Assembly (NCBI RefSeq): GCF_040932485.1
Contig: NZ_JBFRBH010000001.1
Coordinates: 2,831,185-2,895,184, forward strand
Reading direction: 5' to 3'
Length of the DNA stretch: 64,000 bases
Source of the DNA: Gymnodinialimonas sp. 202GB13-11
GTDB lineage: Bacteria > Pseudomonadota > Alphaproteobacteria > Rhodobacterales > Rhodobacteraceae
Shown here: positions 43,230 through 51,932 of the stretch, one piece after another
Position numbering within the stretch: the first letter of the stretch is position 1
How the letters are laid out: every line of letters starts with the position of its first letter
Translations under genes and position numbers: made by a program
The notes under the pieces: model-generated
The model's input: only the letters and a program-made list of their open reading frames with translations
What the model was told of the DNA's origin: nothing
The model's database searches: none

Positions 43230-43684
43230 TGCACCTCGCCGAGATCAACATCGCGCGCCTCAAGCATGATATCGACGACCCGCGTGTGTCGGAATTTGCC
43301 GACAACATCGCACGCATCAACGCGCTTGCAGAACGGGCAGAGGGCTTTGTCTGGCGCAATGAGGCCGAAACATCGGGCCCTATTCAAGGGGACGCGCGGA
43401 TGATTGCAACCATCTCGGTATGGGAAACGGTCGAACAGCTTGACCGCTTCGTATTCGGCACCCTGCATCGCCGCTTCTTCGACAAGCGCCATGCCTGGTT
43501 CGATATGCTTGACCGAATGGGTGTCGCGATGTGGTGGGTCGCGCCAGGCACGCAGCCCAGTTTAACCGAGGCACTGGATAGGCTCGACCACCTCGACACC
43601 CACGGGCCGTCGGAAACCGCGTTCGGCTGGGAACACCTTGCCCCGCAACCATTCCGCGCAAAGGTTTTGGAGGCTGCGCAATGA
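43229..43684 (+). CDS. DUF3291 domain protein in the paa operon
   Basis: 151 residues. The start overlaps the paaA stop (TGATG). DUF3291 proteins have a dimeric alpha-beta-barrel like antibiotic-biosynthesis monooxygenases; here [35 protein letters not shown] and RHAWFDMLDRMGVAMWWV are the family blocks. It lies between paaA and paaB, a place empty in E. coli. It overlaps paaB by 4 bases, so all three are translationally coupled. A role as accessory subunit or as handler of a reactive epoxide product is possible but unproven. Confidence 0.82.
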   Translation: MHLAEINIARLKHDIDDPRVSEFADNIARINALAERAEGFVWRNEAETSGPIQGDARMIATISVWETVEQLDRFVFGTLHRRFFDKRHAWFDMLDRMGVAMWWVAPGTQPSLTEALDRLDHLDTHGPSETAFGWEHLAPQPFRAKVLEAAQ

Positions 43685-43971
43685 CCGATCAGCAAGAATG
43701 GCCCCTGTGGGAAATCTTCATCCGTGGCCAGCATGGCGCGTCGCATCGCCATGTGGGATCACTCCATGCGCCAGACGCCGAGATGGCAATCAAACATGCG
43801 CGCGATGTCTACACACGTCGCAAGGAAGGCGTCAGCATTTGGGCCGTGCCCTCCGCACAAATCGCCGCCTCCAGCCCCTCCAAGAAGGGGCCGATGTACG
43901 ACCCGGCGGAGGACAAGACTTACCGCCACCCCACCTTCTTCGACATCCCCAAAGAAGTGGGGCCGATGTGA
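43681..43971 (+). CDS. paaB: Phenylacetyl-CoA epoxidase subunit PaaB
   Basis: 96 residues, full length for PaaB. WPLWEIFIRGQHGASHRHVGSLHA is the near-invariant opening. PaaB bridges PaaA-PaaC heterodimers within the complex. It overlaps paaC by 4 bases at ATGTGA. Confidence 0.95.
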   Translation: MTDQQEWPLWEIFIRGQHGASHRHVGSLHAPDAEMAIKHARDVYTRRKEGVSIWAVPSAQIAASSPSKKGPMYDPAEDKTYRHPTFFDIPKEVGPM

Positions 43972-44708
43972 GCGACGACGTTTTCGAATTCCTCCTGCGG
44001 TTGGGCGACAACACCCTTGTTCTGGGGCATCACCTGTCTGAATGGTGCGGCAAGGGTCCGGTGCTGGAAGAGGACATCGCGCTGGCCAACACGGCGCTTG
44101 ATCTGATCGGCCAGACGCAGATGTGGCTCGGCCTTGCGGGAGAGGTCGAAGGCAAAAGTCGCACAGCAGATGATCTCGCCATGCTGCGCGATGCCTGGGA
44201 TTTTCGCTGCTGTCTGCTGGTCGAGCAACCCAACGGCGATTTCGGCCAGACGATCATGCGGCAATACCTCTTCGATCAATGGCATCTGCTGGCCCTCACC
44301 GCTCTTGCCCAAAACCCCAACAACCAGATCGCAGCCATCGCCGCGAAGGCCGCCAAAGAGGTCACCTACCACTGCGAACGCTCCGCGGAGTTGATCGTGG
44401 GCCTTGGCGACGGCACTCCGGAAAGCCATGCGCGCATGCAATCCGCGCTCGATCTGCTTTACCCCTATATTGGTGAGCTATTCGAAACCGATGCCACCGA
44501 CAGCGCCGCGCACTTCGACCCTGCCAGCCTGCGGAGTGCGTATGACGCGGGCCTGGCGGCGACCATGGCCGAGGCCACGCTGACCTTGCCCGACAGCCGT
44601 TTCGCCCACAAAGGCGGCCGCACCGGCGCGCGACACTCCGAACATCTCGGACACATGCTGACGGAAATGCAATGGCTCCAGCGCGCCTACCCCGGCGCCA
44701 CATGGTAA
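43968..44708 (+). CDS. paaC: Phenylacetyl-CoA epoxidase structural subunit PaaC
   Basis: 246 residues from a GTG start that overlaps the paaB stop; AAGAAGTGGGG is its ribosome site. LLRLGDNTLVLGHHLSEWCGKGPVLEEDIALAN is cut from the PaaC family start region. PaaC is the non-catalytic ferritin-like partner of PaaA. The end GRTGARHSEHLGHMLTEMQWLQR is typical. Confidence 0.95.
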   Translation: MSDDVFEFLLRLGDNTLVLGHHLSEWCGKGPVLEEDIALANTALDLIGQTQMWLGLAGEVEGKSRTADDLAMLRDAWDFRCCLLVEQPNGDFGQTIMRQYLFDQWHLLALTALAQNPNNQIAAIAAKAAKEVTYHCERSAELIVGLGDGTPESHARMQSALDLLYPYIGELFETDATDSAAHFDPASLRSAYDAGLAATMAEATLTLPDSRFAHKGGRTGARHSEHLGHMLTEMQWLQRAYPGATW

Positions 44709-45163
44709 AGCCATCCACCGCGCAGGTCTGGGATTGGCTCGACCAAGTCCCCGACCCGGAAATCCCCGTGATCTCCGTCGTTGACCTTGGCATCATCCGC
44801 GACGTGCAGTGGCAGGATGATACCCTCGAAGTCACGCTGACACCCACCTATTCCGGCTGCCCCGCGACTTCCGTCATTGAACTTTCTGTCGATGCTGCCC
44901 TGCGTGACCACGGCGTCGAAACCCTGACGCTTAAACGCCAGATTGCCCCGCCCTGGACCACCGCTTGGCTGTCTGACAAAGGCCGCGCCAAGCTAGAAAC
45001 CTACGGCATCGCCCCCCCGAACCCCGCAGGCGGCCCGACCCGCTGCCCGCGCTGCCAATCCGAAAACCTCAAGCGGATCAGCCAATTCGGCTCCACCCCT
45101 TGCAAGGCGCAATGGCAATGCCGCGATTGCCTTGAGCCTTTCGACTATTTCAAGTGCATCTGA
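44702..45163 (+). CDS. paaD: PaaD, Fe-S maturation protein of the phenylacetyl-CoA epoxidase
   Basis: 153 residues. The N-terminal MIP18/DUF59 fold has DPEIPVISVVDLGIIRDV and SGCPAT with a single metal-binding Cys; the C-terminal zinc ribbon has CPRCQ and CRDCLEPF. PaaD helps load the iron-sulfur cluster of PaaE. The start overlaps paaC by 7 bases. Confidence 0.95.
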   Translation: MVKPSTAQVWDWLDQVPDPEIPVISVVDLGIIRDVQWQDDTLEVTLTPTYSGCPATSVIELSVDAALRDHGVETLTLKRQIAPPWTTAWLSDKGRAKLETYGIAPPNPAGGPTRCPRCQSENLKRISQFGSTPCKAQWQCRDCLEPFDYFKCI

Positions 45164-46225
45164 ATGGCCAAATTCATCCCCCTCACCGTCATCTCCATCC
45201 ATCGCACCACCGCCGACGCCATCGCGGTGCGCCTAAAGCCCGCTGACGGATCCACCCTGCCGTTCACGCAAGGCCAATATCTGACCTTCCGGCAGGTCAT
45301 CGACGGCACCGAACTGCGCCGCGCCTATTCCATCAGCGCGGGCGTCACCGACGAAATCCTCGAAGTCGGCATCAAGCGTGTCAAAGGCGGGGCCTTTTCC
45401 AACTGGGCGCATGACTCTCTCAAACCCGGCGATACAATCGAGGCGCTCTCACCCATGGGGGCTTTCCACACGCCCCTCCAACCGGACCACGCCAAACACT
45501 ATCTCGGCTTTGCAATCGGCTCCGGTATCACGCCCGTCCTGTCGATCCTGCGCTCCGTCCTCGCGATAGAGCCGAACTCTCGCTTCACCCTCATCTACGC
45601 CAATCGCTCCGCCCGAGACGTGATGTTCCGCGAGGAGCTTGAGGACCTCAAAAACGAGCATCTCACGCGCCTCAATATCGTCCATATCCTCAAGAATGAC
45701 CCGCAAGGCATCGACCTGTTTACCGGTCGGATCAACGCCGAAAAACTCGACGTGATGTTCAAAACATGGGTGCCCGTCGCCACTGCGGACGCCGCCTTCA
45801 TCTGTGGCCCGGAACCGGCGATGGAGACCATTGCCGCCAGCCTGCAAGGCCACGGTATGGCCAAAGACGCGATCAAGTACGAACTGTTCGCCAGCGCCCA
45901 ACCCGGCCAACTCCCGCAACGCGCCATCGCCGACGAAACAGCCACCGGCGCGAAGGCCACCATCATCCTCGACGGCACGGCGCAAGAGATCGACATGACG
46001 CCGGGCGAAACCGTGCTGGAGGCCGCCCTGCGCGCAGGCCTTGACGCGCCATATGCCTGCAAAGCCGGGGTCTGCTCCACCTGCATGTGCACAGTCCAAG
46101 AGGGTGAGGCTGACATGATCACCAACCACGCGCTTGAAGATTACGAAGTGGCGCGCGGCGTGGTGCTATCCTGCCAAGCCGTGCCCAAAGGCGATGCGAT
46201 CACGGTCGAATACCTCGATCACTGA
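45164..46225 (+). CDS. paaE: PaaE, NADPH-dependent reductase of the phenylacetyl-CoA epoxidase
   Basis: 353 residues. FAD domain with RAYSISAG, NAD(P) domain with GFAIGSGITPVLSILRS, and a C-terminal plant-type 2Fe-2S domain with CKAGVCSTCMC and a fourth Cys 30 residues later. It passes electrons from NADPH to PaaA. The ATG follows the paaD stop directly. Since no boxA lies in the window, PaaE is a conceivable donor for BoxB too, but nothing in the sequence shows it. Confidence 0.95.
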   Translation: MAKFIPLTVISIHRTTADAIAVRLKPADGSTLPFTQGQYLTFRQVIDGTELRRAYSISAGVTDEILEVGIKRVKGGAFSNWAHDSLKPGDTIEALSPMGAFHTPLQPDHAKHYLGFAIGSGITPVLSILRSVLAIEPNSRFTLIYANRSARDVMFREELEDLKNEHLTRLNIVHILKNDPQGIDLFTGRINAEKLDVMFKTWVPVATADAAFICGPEPAMETIAASLQGHGMAKDAIKYELFASAQPGQLPQRAIADETATGAKATIILDGTAQEIDMTPGETVLEAALRAGLDAPYACKAGVCSTCMCTVQEGEADMITNHALEDYEVARGVVLSCQAVPKGDAITVEYLDH

Positions 46226-46228
46226 CCG

Positions 46229-47110
46229 CTAGGCCGCACCCTGTGCGTCACTCCATTGGCGCGGCGACTGGCCGTACATCCGCTTGAACTCACGGCTGAA
46301 TTGCGACGCACTGGCATAGCCCACATCCAGCGCCGCCTCGCTCACCGCGACGCCCCCGGCAATCCGCATCGCCGCATTGCCCAACCGCATGGATTTCACG
46401 AACTGGATCGGCGACATCGTCGTGACCTGCTTGAACTTTCGATGAAACACCGCCCGGCTCATGCCCGCTCGGTCGGCCATCTCGTCGATGGAAATGGGCG
46501 CCTCCAAATGCGCGGCAACGTGAGCGATGGATCGCGCAATCGCATTGCCCGCCCCAAAGGCGTGCCGCGCAAACTGGCCCGCCTCCCCCCTCAGGACCGC
46601 GTAGTAGAATTCCCGCAAGCGGAGCGGCCCCAACACGGCCGCCTCCACCTCCGCCTCGCTGGCCTGCACAAGACGCAGCAATGTGTCTGCGAAAGCTTCG
46701 TCCCACTGTGCCAACTTGATACCACGCGCGGACTGGCCCGATGGATCGGGGCCGAAAGACGCTCCGGCATTCTCCATATCCATCGCCAACTCCCCCATGA
46801 TCCGCTGGTCGAGCGTGACAAACACACCGAACAGGGGATTGTCAGAAGATGCCGCGGGGGTTCCCGCCTTCACCGGCAATGACGTGGGACAGCACAGATA
46901 TTGGGCGCTGTCGTAAACGTAGCGCTGGCCATCCAGCACCGCCTCTTTCGACCCGCTCACAATGGCCACGATACACGGCTCATAGACCGCAGGCGCGCAC
47001 GGCAAAGGCTCCGTCGCGCGGAACAGTTTGACGCCGGGCACACGGGTTTCGGTCAGCCCATCCTGATCCACCCGAGCCTCAATAATTTGCCTGATCTGCT
47101 CCTGTGACAT
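46229..47110 (-). CDS. AraC-family transcriptional regulator
   Basis: 293 residues. The N-terminal AraC_N effector domain (about 20-175) has RATEPLPCAPAVYEPCIVAIVSGSKE. Two helix-turn-helix motifs follow at about 190-290, with SIDEMADRAGMSRAVFHRKFK and ALDVGYASASQFSREFKRMYG. AraC_N regulators commonly control a neighbouring dehydrogenase; here the divergent SDR gene is 151 bases away. Convergent with paaE, 3 bases between the stops. Confidence 0.9.
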   Translation of the reverse strand: MSQEQIRQIIEARVDQDGLTETRVPGVKLFRATEPLPCAPAVYEPCIVAIVSGSKEAVLDGQRYVYDSAQYLCCPTSLPVKAGTPAASSDNPLFGVFVTLDQRIMGELAMDMENAGASFGPDPSGQSARGIKLAQWDEAFADTLLRLVQASEAEVEAAVLGPLRLREFYYAVLRGEAGQFARHAFGAGNAIARSIAHVAAHLEAPISIDEMADRAGMSRAVFHRKFKQVTTMSPIQFVKSMRLGNAAMRIAGGVAVSEAALDVGYASASQFSREFKRMYGQSPRQWSDAQGAA

Positions 47111-47261
47111 GCAGCATGCCTACAACGCAGAACTGCTCCCTTCAAGCCAAGCGAGACGATTAGACAAGTATTCAATACAATTTTGGCTATTTTTCATTCA
47201 GGGTGAGATTTATCTACATACCGAACACGACATCACGACGCTCTGCATCAGGACCCGACCC

Positions 47262-48209
47262 ATGCCAGACACCCAATTCGGCCCGAACGGCTGGACCCCA
47301 GACCGCCTCACCTCCCTCGCCGGGAAGACGTACCTGATCACCGGTGCCAATGCGGGCGCGGGCTTTCAGGCCGCCCGCATCCTTCTGTCGAAGGGCGCCA
47401 AGGTCGTCATGCTCAATCGCTCTGCTGAAAAGTCCGAAGCCGCCATCGCCGATCTGAAGGCCGAGTACGGCCCCGACGCAGAGGTAAGCTTCATTCGTAT
47501 GGACCTGTCCGACCTCTCCAGCGTGCGCGCCGCCGGGGCCGAAGTGCTCGCGTCCGTTCCCCGGATCGACGCGCTGATCTGCAACGCCGCCATTGCGCAA
47601 GTCCCGACGCAAAAACTGACCGTCGATGGCTTCGAAAGCCAACTCGGCACCAACCATTACGGCCACTTTGTTCTGTGCGGAATGCTATTCGACCGGATCG
47701 ACGAAGCGCAGGGGCGGATCGTCGTCGTGGCGAGCCTCGGCTATCGCATGGGGATCCGCACGATCCAGTTCGACGACATGAATTGGGATAAGAATTACAG
47801 CGCCAATCCGGTCTACAGCCAATCCAAACTTGCCCAGATGATGTTCGCCTATGAGCTTCAGGATCGCATCGCAGAGGCTGGTAAATCGGTCGAGGTCTAT
47901 GTCTGCCACCCCGGCTCCTCCGCGACGTCGCTGATCTCCACCAGCGGCAGCATCTTCACCCGGATGATCTGGTGGCTCGCCACGAAAACGCCCATGGTCC
48001 AGACCGCCGAACAAGGTGCGTTTCCTGAGGTTATGTGCGCCACCGAAAGCGGCCTAGAACAACGCGCGCTCTACGGCCCCACAGGTCGGATGGAAGCCGT
48101 GGGCCCCGTCGGCAAAGGCACCTTGCAACCCCACGCCTACGACAAGGACGTCATGTCTCGGCTTTGGGATGTGTCGCAAGACGCAACCGGGTTCGACTGG
48201 CCGATCTGA
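47262..48209 (+). CDS. Short-chain dehydrogenase/reductase
   Basis: 315 residues from MPDTQFGPNGW; the longer in-frame opening reads through the promoter. NAD(P) loop TGANAGAGFQAA, catalytic Ser-Tyr-Lys region with NPVYSQSKLAQM, and a C-terminal extension as in protochlorophyllide-reductase-like and retinol-dehydrogenase-like SDRs. NAA replaces NAG at the N-A-G position. Regulated probably by the divergent AraC protein. Substrate unknown. Confidence 0.85.
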   Translation: MPDTQFGPNGWTPDRLTSLAGKTYLITGANAGAGFQAARILLSKGAKVVMLNRSAEKSEAAIADLKAEYGPDAEVSFIRMDLSDLSSVRAAGAEVLASVPRIDALICNAAIAQVPTQKLTVDGFESQLGTNHYGHFVLCGMLFDRIDEAQGRIVVVASLGYRMGIRTIQFDDMNWDKNYSANPVYSQSKLAQMMFAYELQDRIAEAGKSVEVYVCHPGSSATSLISTSGSIFTRMIWWLATKTPMVQTAEQGAFPEVMCATESGLEQRALYGPTGRMEAVGPVGKGTLQPHAYDKDVMSRLWDVSQDATGFDWPI

Positions 48210-48266
48210 TAGGCCCTACGGTGGTCATGGAGTGGGACCCAGGCGGCCTACCAGAACAAGACGAAA

Positions 48267-48287
48267 CGCCGCCCCACAAGGGCGGCG
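48267..48287. terminator. Bidirectional GC hairpin between convergent genes
   Basis: Perfect 8-bp arms CGCCGCCC/GGGCGGCG with loop CACAA. On the minus strand it is followed by TTTCGTCTTG, on the plus strand by CTCCGCATTT. It lies between the convergent SDR and small exported protein genes. Confidence 0.65.
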
Positions 48288-48391
48288 CTCCGCATTTCAG
48301 ATGCGCGGCAAGACGGCAGCACGATCAACCGGAAGAGGTAAGCTTCGCTGATAGCCACCTTCGACTGCGCATCGAAATCCCGTCGGGTGCG

Positions 48392-48745
48392 TCAGCTCAC
48401 ACAGGTGTCGCACTCGATAACCCGCAAAAAGCTCAGGCGCTGCGCCGGGGTCAGATGTTGCATGGCCGGATTTGTCCAATCCGCATCCAGCGCGTGCAAC
48501 TCGATCGCGTCACGGTGGATCGCAACGACAAACGCCTCCGCGTAGCCAACTGTCGGCGCGTCAATGACCAGGTAGTGGGCGTCATTGTGCATAAAGTCTT
48601 CAACGACGGTCACCCGAAGGGTTTCCATTAGTCTTGGGCTTGCACCCTCGTAAGGGGCGTCAATTTGAACCGCGAATTGATCGGCAGCGGCAGGCAGGGC
48701 AGCCATCGTGGCGAAGAGAGCAGCGGAAAGTACTAAGCATTTCAT
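48392..48745 (-). CDS. Small exported protein of unknown function
   Basis: 117 residues. The start MKCLVLSAALF with AGGAG upstream gives a clean signal peptide ending PAAA-DQFA; an ATG 30 bases earlier would lengthen the basic n-region. The mature protein is short, acidic (DAPYEGASPRLMETL) and ends in CDTCVS, a possible redox or metal pair. No family recognised. Confidence 0.7.
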   Translation of the reverse strand: MKCLVLSAALFATMAALPAAADQFAVQIDAPYEGASPRLMETLRVTVVEDFMHNDAHYLVIDAPTVGYAEAFVVAIHRDAIELHALDADWTNPAMQHLTPAQRLSFLRVIECDTCVS

Positions 48746-48856
48746 TGGAGGTCTCCTACAGGTTTTGTTGGTCAACGATGGGGAGAAGGTGCTGTTTCAG
48801 GGCTCAGCTGACAAACGGGATTACTTTTGCCCTTGGACAAGTTATCCTTGTGTCAA

Positions 48857-49807
48857 ATGCCCAATCGCCTACCCTCCCTGACGTCTCTCAGGACCTTTGA
48901 AGCCGCGGCCCGCAACCTCAGCTTCGCCAAGGCCGCAGATGAGCTCTTTGTGACACCCGCAGCTGTCGGCTTTCAGATCAAACAGTTGGAGCAGGAGCTT
49001 GGCGGGCCTCTGTTCCTACGCAAGCATCGCGCAATCGAACTGACGGATAAGGGGCAAGTGCTGCAAAAGCGGCTCGGGCGCGTCTTCGAAACTATTCAAA
49101 CTGCATGGAGTGAGGCTCGCGAACCTCTCCAAGAAACGGTCTTGAAGGTCAGTGGACCGGCCAAGGCGCTGCACAGTTGGGTCATGCCGTCGCTGGCAGC
49201 AGCCAAGGGGGACCGCCCCGATATCCGGATGTCATGGGATCTCTCCAAACAGAACCGGGATCTCGCGGACACAGATTTCGACATGGTCGTGCGTTGGGCG
49301 GATGAACCTCTAAATGAGCATCATTGGATTCCGTTATTGCGGACGTGGTTCACACCACTCATGCGACCAGACGTGGCCCGTTTCGTCAGAACACCCCAGG
49401 ATGTCGGCAAGCAGGGCCTTATCGGCGTCGAATTCGCCACCGACCCCAAAGGCGGCCTGACCAATTGGGCCGCATGGCATAACCTACACAGGATAACGCC
49501 ACCCACAAGCGATGCAGTCAGTTGCGCGGATACCGCAAGCGCTGTCGAAACCGCGATTGCGACGGGGCACATCGCGATTGGCGGGTCGTTTCTAGCTTGG
49601 GAGCATTTGAAGTCCGGAGCGCTTGTTGCGCCGTTCGATACTGCGGTCACGCCTTTCTCGCGGTTTTGGCTTGTGTGCCGCGAAGGGATGCAAAACAGCC
49701 CGGAATATCATTGGTTTCTCGATGCTGTACTGGAAGGCGCGCGGCGCTTCGATGCCGCCCCGCACGGCATTTCCCTGTATTTCCCCGATGGAAAAAAGGT
49801 TCAGTGA
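48857..49807 (+). CDS. LysR-family transcriptional regulator (GcvA-like)
   Basis: 316 residues. Winged helix at about 6-65 (LTSLRTFEAAARNLSFAKAA, FLRKHRAIELTDKG) and a periplasmic-binding-protein-like effector domain. The opening P-x-L-x-x-L-R-x-F-E-A-A-A-R and the end resemble GcvA/AmpR-type regulators. A TTG 30 bases upstream is a weaker alternative start. Divergent from the small exported protein gene, its most likely target besides itself. Confidence 0.9.
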   Translation: MPNRLPSLTSLRTFEAAARNLSFAKAADELFVTPAAVGFQIKQLEQELGGPLFLRKHRAIELTDKGQVLQKRLGRVFETIQTAWSEAREPLQETVLKVSGPAKALHSWVMPSLAAAKGDRPDIRMSWDLSKQNRDLADTDFDMVVRWADEPLNEHHWIPLLRTWFTPLMRPDVARFVRTPQDVGKQGLIGVEFATDPKGGLTNWAAWHNLHRITPPTSDAVSCADTASAVETAIATGHIAIGGSFLAWEHLKSGALVAPFDTAVTPFSRFWLVCREGMQNSPEYHWFLDAVLEGARRFDAAPHGISLYFPDGKKVQ

Positions 49808-49949
49808 ATTGGGGCCTTAGGGTTTTAGCCGCTGACCCTCACGCTGTCTGATTGGTCGTTTGAAGAAATCTTAACAATACGTAACCAAAATCGCCTTTCC
49901 CAATCGATTACAAACACTTAACCCCTCTACTCACGCGTGAGCAGCCCTC

Positions 49950-51146
49950 TCAAACCGCCTCCAGCGCCACCGCGATACCCTGGCCTACCCCGATGCACAT
50001 CGTCGCCAGTGCCCGCTTCCCGCCGTTCAGTTTCATCTCCAGAGCCGCCGTCCCCGTGATCCGCGCGCCCGACATCCCCAACGGATGCCCCAGCGCAATC
50101 GCGCCCCCGTTCGGATTCACACGCGGGTCATCATCGGCAACACCAAGCTCCCTCAAAACCGCAAGCCCCTGCGCCGCAAAGGCCTCGTTCAACTCGATCA
50201 CATCAAAGTCCGACATGGTCAGCCCCAACCGCTCCATCAGCTTCTTTGAGGCGGGCGAAGGCCCCATCCCCATGATCCGCGGCGGCACCCCTGCAACGGC
50301 CCCTCCCAGCACCCGCGCAATCGGCGTCAGACCATGTTTTGCCGCCGCTGCTTCTGACGCGATAATGAGCGCAGCAGCGCCATCATTGACGCCACTCGCA
50401 TTGCCTGCCGTCACGCTGCCACTCTCCCGAAACGGCGCCCGCAACGCAGCCAGCTTTTCCAGAGTCGTGGCGCGAGGATGCTCGTCTTCCGAGACAACAA
50501 CATCCTCACCCTTCCGCTGTGGGATCGTGACCGGAGCGATCTCCTCCGCCAAACGATCACTTGCACCAGCCGCCTTCTCCTGCGAGCGCAGCGCAAACGC
50601 ATCCTGATCTGCGCGGGAAACGCTGTAATCCTCCGCAACGTTCTCCGCCGTCTCGGGCATGGAATCGATCCCGTACTGCGCCTTCATCATCGGGTTCACA
50701 AAGCGCCAACCGATCGTCGTATCAAAGATCTCGGCCTTCCTCGAAAACGCCGCATCCGCCTTCGGCATCACAAACGGCGCACGGGACATCGACTCCACAC
50801 CACCTGCGATCATCAACTCAGCCTCACCTGCCTTGATCGCACGAGCGGCGGCAATCACTGCGTCCATCCCAGATCCGCAAAGCCGGTTGATGGTCGTCCC
50901 GGGAACGCTCTCTGGCAAGCCTGCCAGAAGCGCCGACATGCGCGCCACATTGCGATTGTCCTCGCCTGCCTGATTGGCGCAGCCGAACCACACATCTTCA
51001 ACCGCTTCCCAATCCACGCCGCTGTTTCGAGACATCAAAGCCCGTAGTGGTACAGCCCCCAGATCATCCGCGCGGACGGAGGCGAGCGCCCCACCGAACC
51101 GTCCGATAGGCGTGCGGATATAGTCGCAGATGAATGCCTCTGGCAT
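49950..51146 (-). CDS. pcaF: 3-Oxoadipyl-CoA thiolase
   Basis: 398 residues. Active-site Cys in INRLCGSGMDAV, histidine loop NPNGGAIALGHPLGMSGAR, and the ending CIGVGQG. DYIRTPIGRFGGALASVRADDL is the opening of the PcaF/PaaJ group, which splits 3-oxoadipyl-CoA into succinyl-CoA and acetyl-CoA and also acts in phenylacetate catabolism. GGGGGG lies 5 bases before the ATG. It stands alone, but would complete both the box and the paa routes encoded in the window. Stop converges with the LysR gene. Confidence 0.92.
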   Translation of the reverse strand: MPEAFICDYIRTPIGRFGGALASVRADDLGAVPLRALMSRNSGVDWEAVEDVWFGCANQAGEDNRNVARMSALLAGLPESVPGTTINRLCGSGMDAVIAAARAIKAGEAELMIAGGVESMSRAPFVMPKADAAFSRKAEIFDTTIGWRFVNPMMKAQYGIDSMPETAENVAEDYSVSRADQDAFALRSQEKAAGASDRLAEEIAPVTIPQRKGEDVVVSEDEHPRATTLEKLAALRAPFRESGSVTAGNASGVNDGAAALIIASEAAAAKHGLTPIARVLGGAVAGVPPRIMGMGPSPASKKLMERLGLTMSDFDVIELNEAFAAQGLAVLRELGVADDDPRVNPNGGAIALGHPLGMSGARITGTAALEMKLNGGKRALATMCIGVGQGIAVALEAV

Positions 51147-51242
51147 AGCAGCCCCCCTTTTCGTTTCGGGAAAGCTAGCAGGATAGAGGGATGGAGGGAA
51201 TGCGTTACGCGATGCATCGCCACCAGAAATCGCAGTAACACA

Positions 51243-51932
51243 TCAACGATGTAGGCGTTCGATCCTCAGATGGCCAAGATCGGGGCCCGCATATTGCTCG
51301 GATGCCCAAGCCATCCCACTTCCGTCAATCCAGTAACGGTTTTCGAAATCAGCCAAGTCAGAGCCAGGCTGGGCTGAGCACCGTTCCACCACGCGGGTGA
51401 GCGTCTGTACACGGCCGAAGATGTTGATCCGTTCAGATCCGGCAAAGCCGACCTCGCAGATATAAGAGGCAACCAATGTCTCCAGATCCCCAACAACCCT
51501 GGTATGAACGCGTGGCGCCGAGCCACCGCTGCGCTGCACCAGTGCCTGACGGACCGCCGAGATGTCGGCAGAATACAGATCGTGCAAGTAGCCCCGTGTC
51601 GCCCGCAGCACGCCTTCACGACTGAGCGTCACAGTCAGATCGTCGTCACCTTGCCAGGTCTCGTTTGGGCCGTTTGTCGCAATACGGGTCAGCGTGGACG
51701 ATGTGCCAGCCGACTGGCGCTCCAAAAGGATCAAGGGAACGCCAGCCCGGTTGATCGCTTCGCGTGTCAGAACCGCGCGAGGATCGACAGGGGGCGTTTC
51801 GGGGGCATTCCGGGTGAGCAGACTTGTACCAATGGCACGGGCGGCACCCAAAAGTGGGTCATTCGCCTCACTCCCGCAACCTGCAAGCAGCGCCGACGCG
51901 GCGAGGCCAGCCATGACACCCTTCAGCGCCAT
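51243..51932 (-). CDS. yjbF: YjbF-family outer-membrane lipoprotein
   Basis: 229 residues. Lipobox LLAGC (Cys19) after a short signal sequence. The body matches YjbF/GfcB proteins of group 4 capsule and exopolysaccharide clusters (LILLERQSAGTSSTLTRI, ATRGYLHDLYS). It overlaps yjbH by 10 bases. The partners yjbE and yjbG are not present. Confidence 0.87.
   Translation of the reverse strand: MALKGVMAGLAASALLAGCGSEANDPLLGAARAIGTSLLTRNAPETPPVDPRAVLTREAINRAGVPLILLERQSAGTSSTLTRIATNGPNETWQGDDDLTVTLSREGVLRATRGYLHDLYSADISAVRQALVQRSGGSAPRVHTRVVGDLETLVASYICEVGFAGSERINIFGRVQTLTRVVERCSAQPGSDLADFENRYWIDGSGMAWASEQYAGPDLGHLRIERLHR

Noticed and set aside
45164..46225. PaaE considered as the missing BoxA
   Set aside because: The 2Fe-2S domain is C-terminal and plant-type, and the gene is coupled to paaD; BoxA has N-terminal 4Fe-4S clusters.
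49930..49941. 12-bp palindrome CTCACGCGTGAG between convergent LysR and thiolase genes
   Set aside because: Too short and without T-run to call a terminator.
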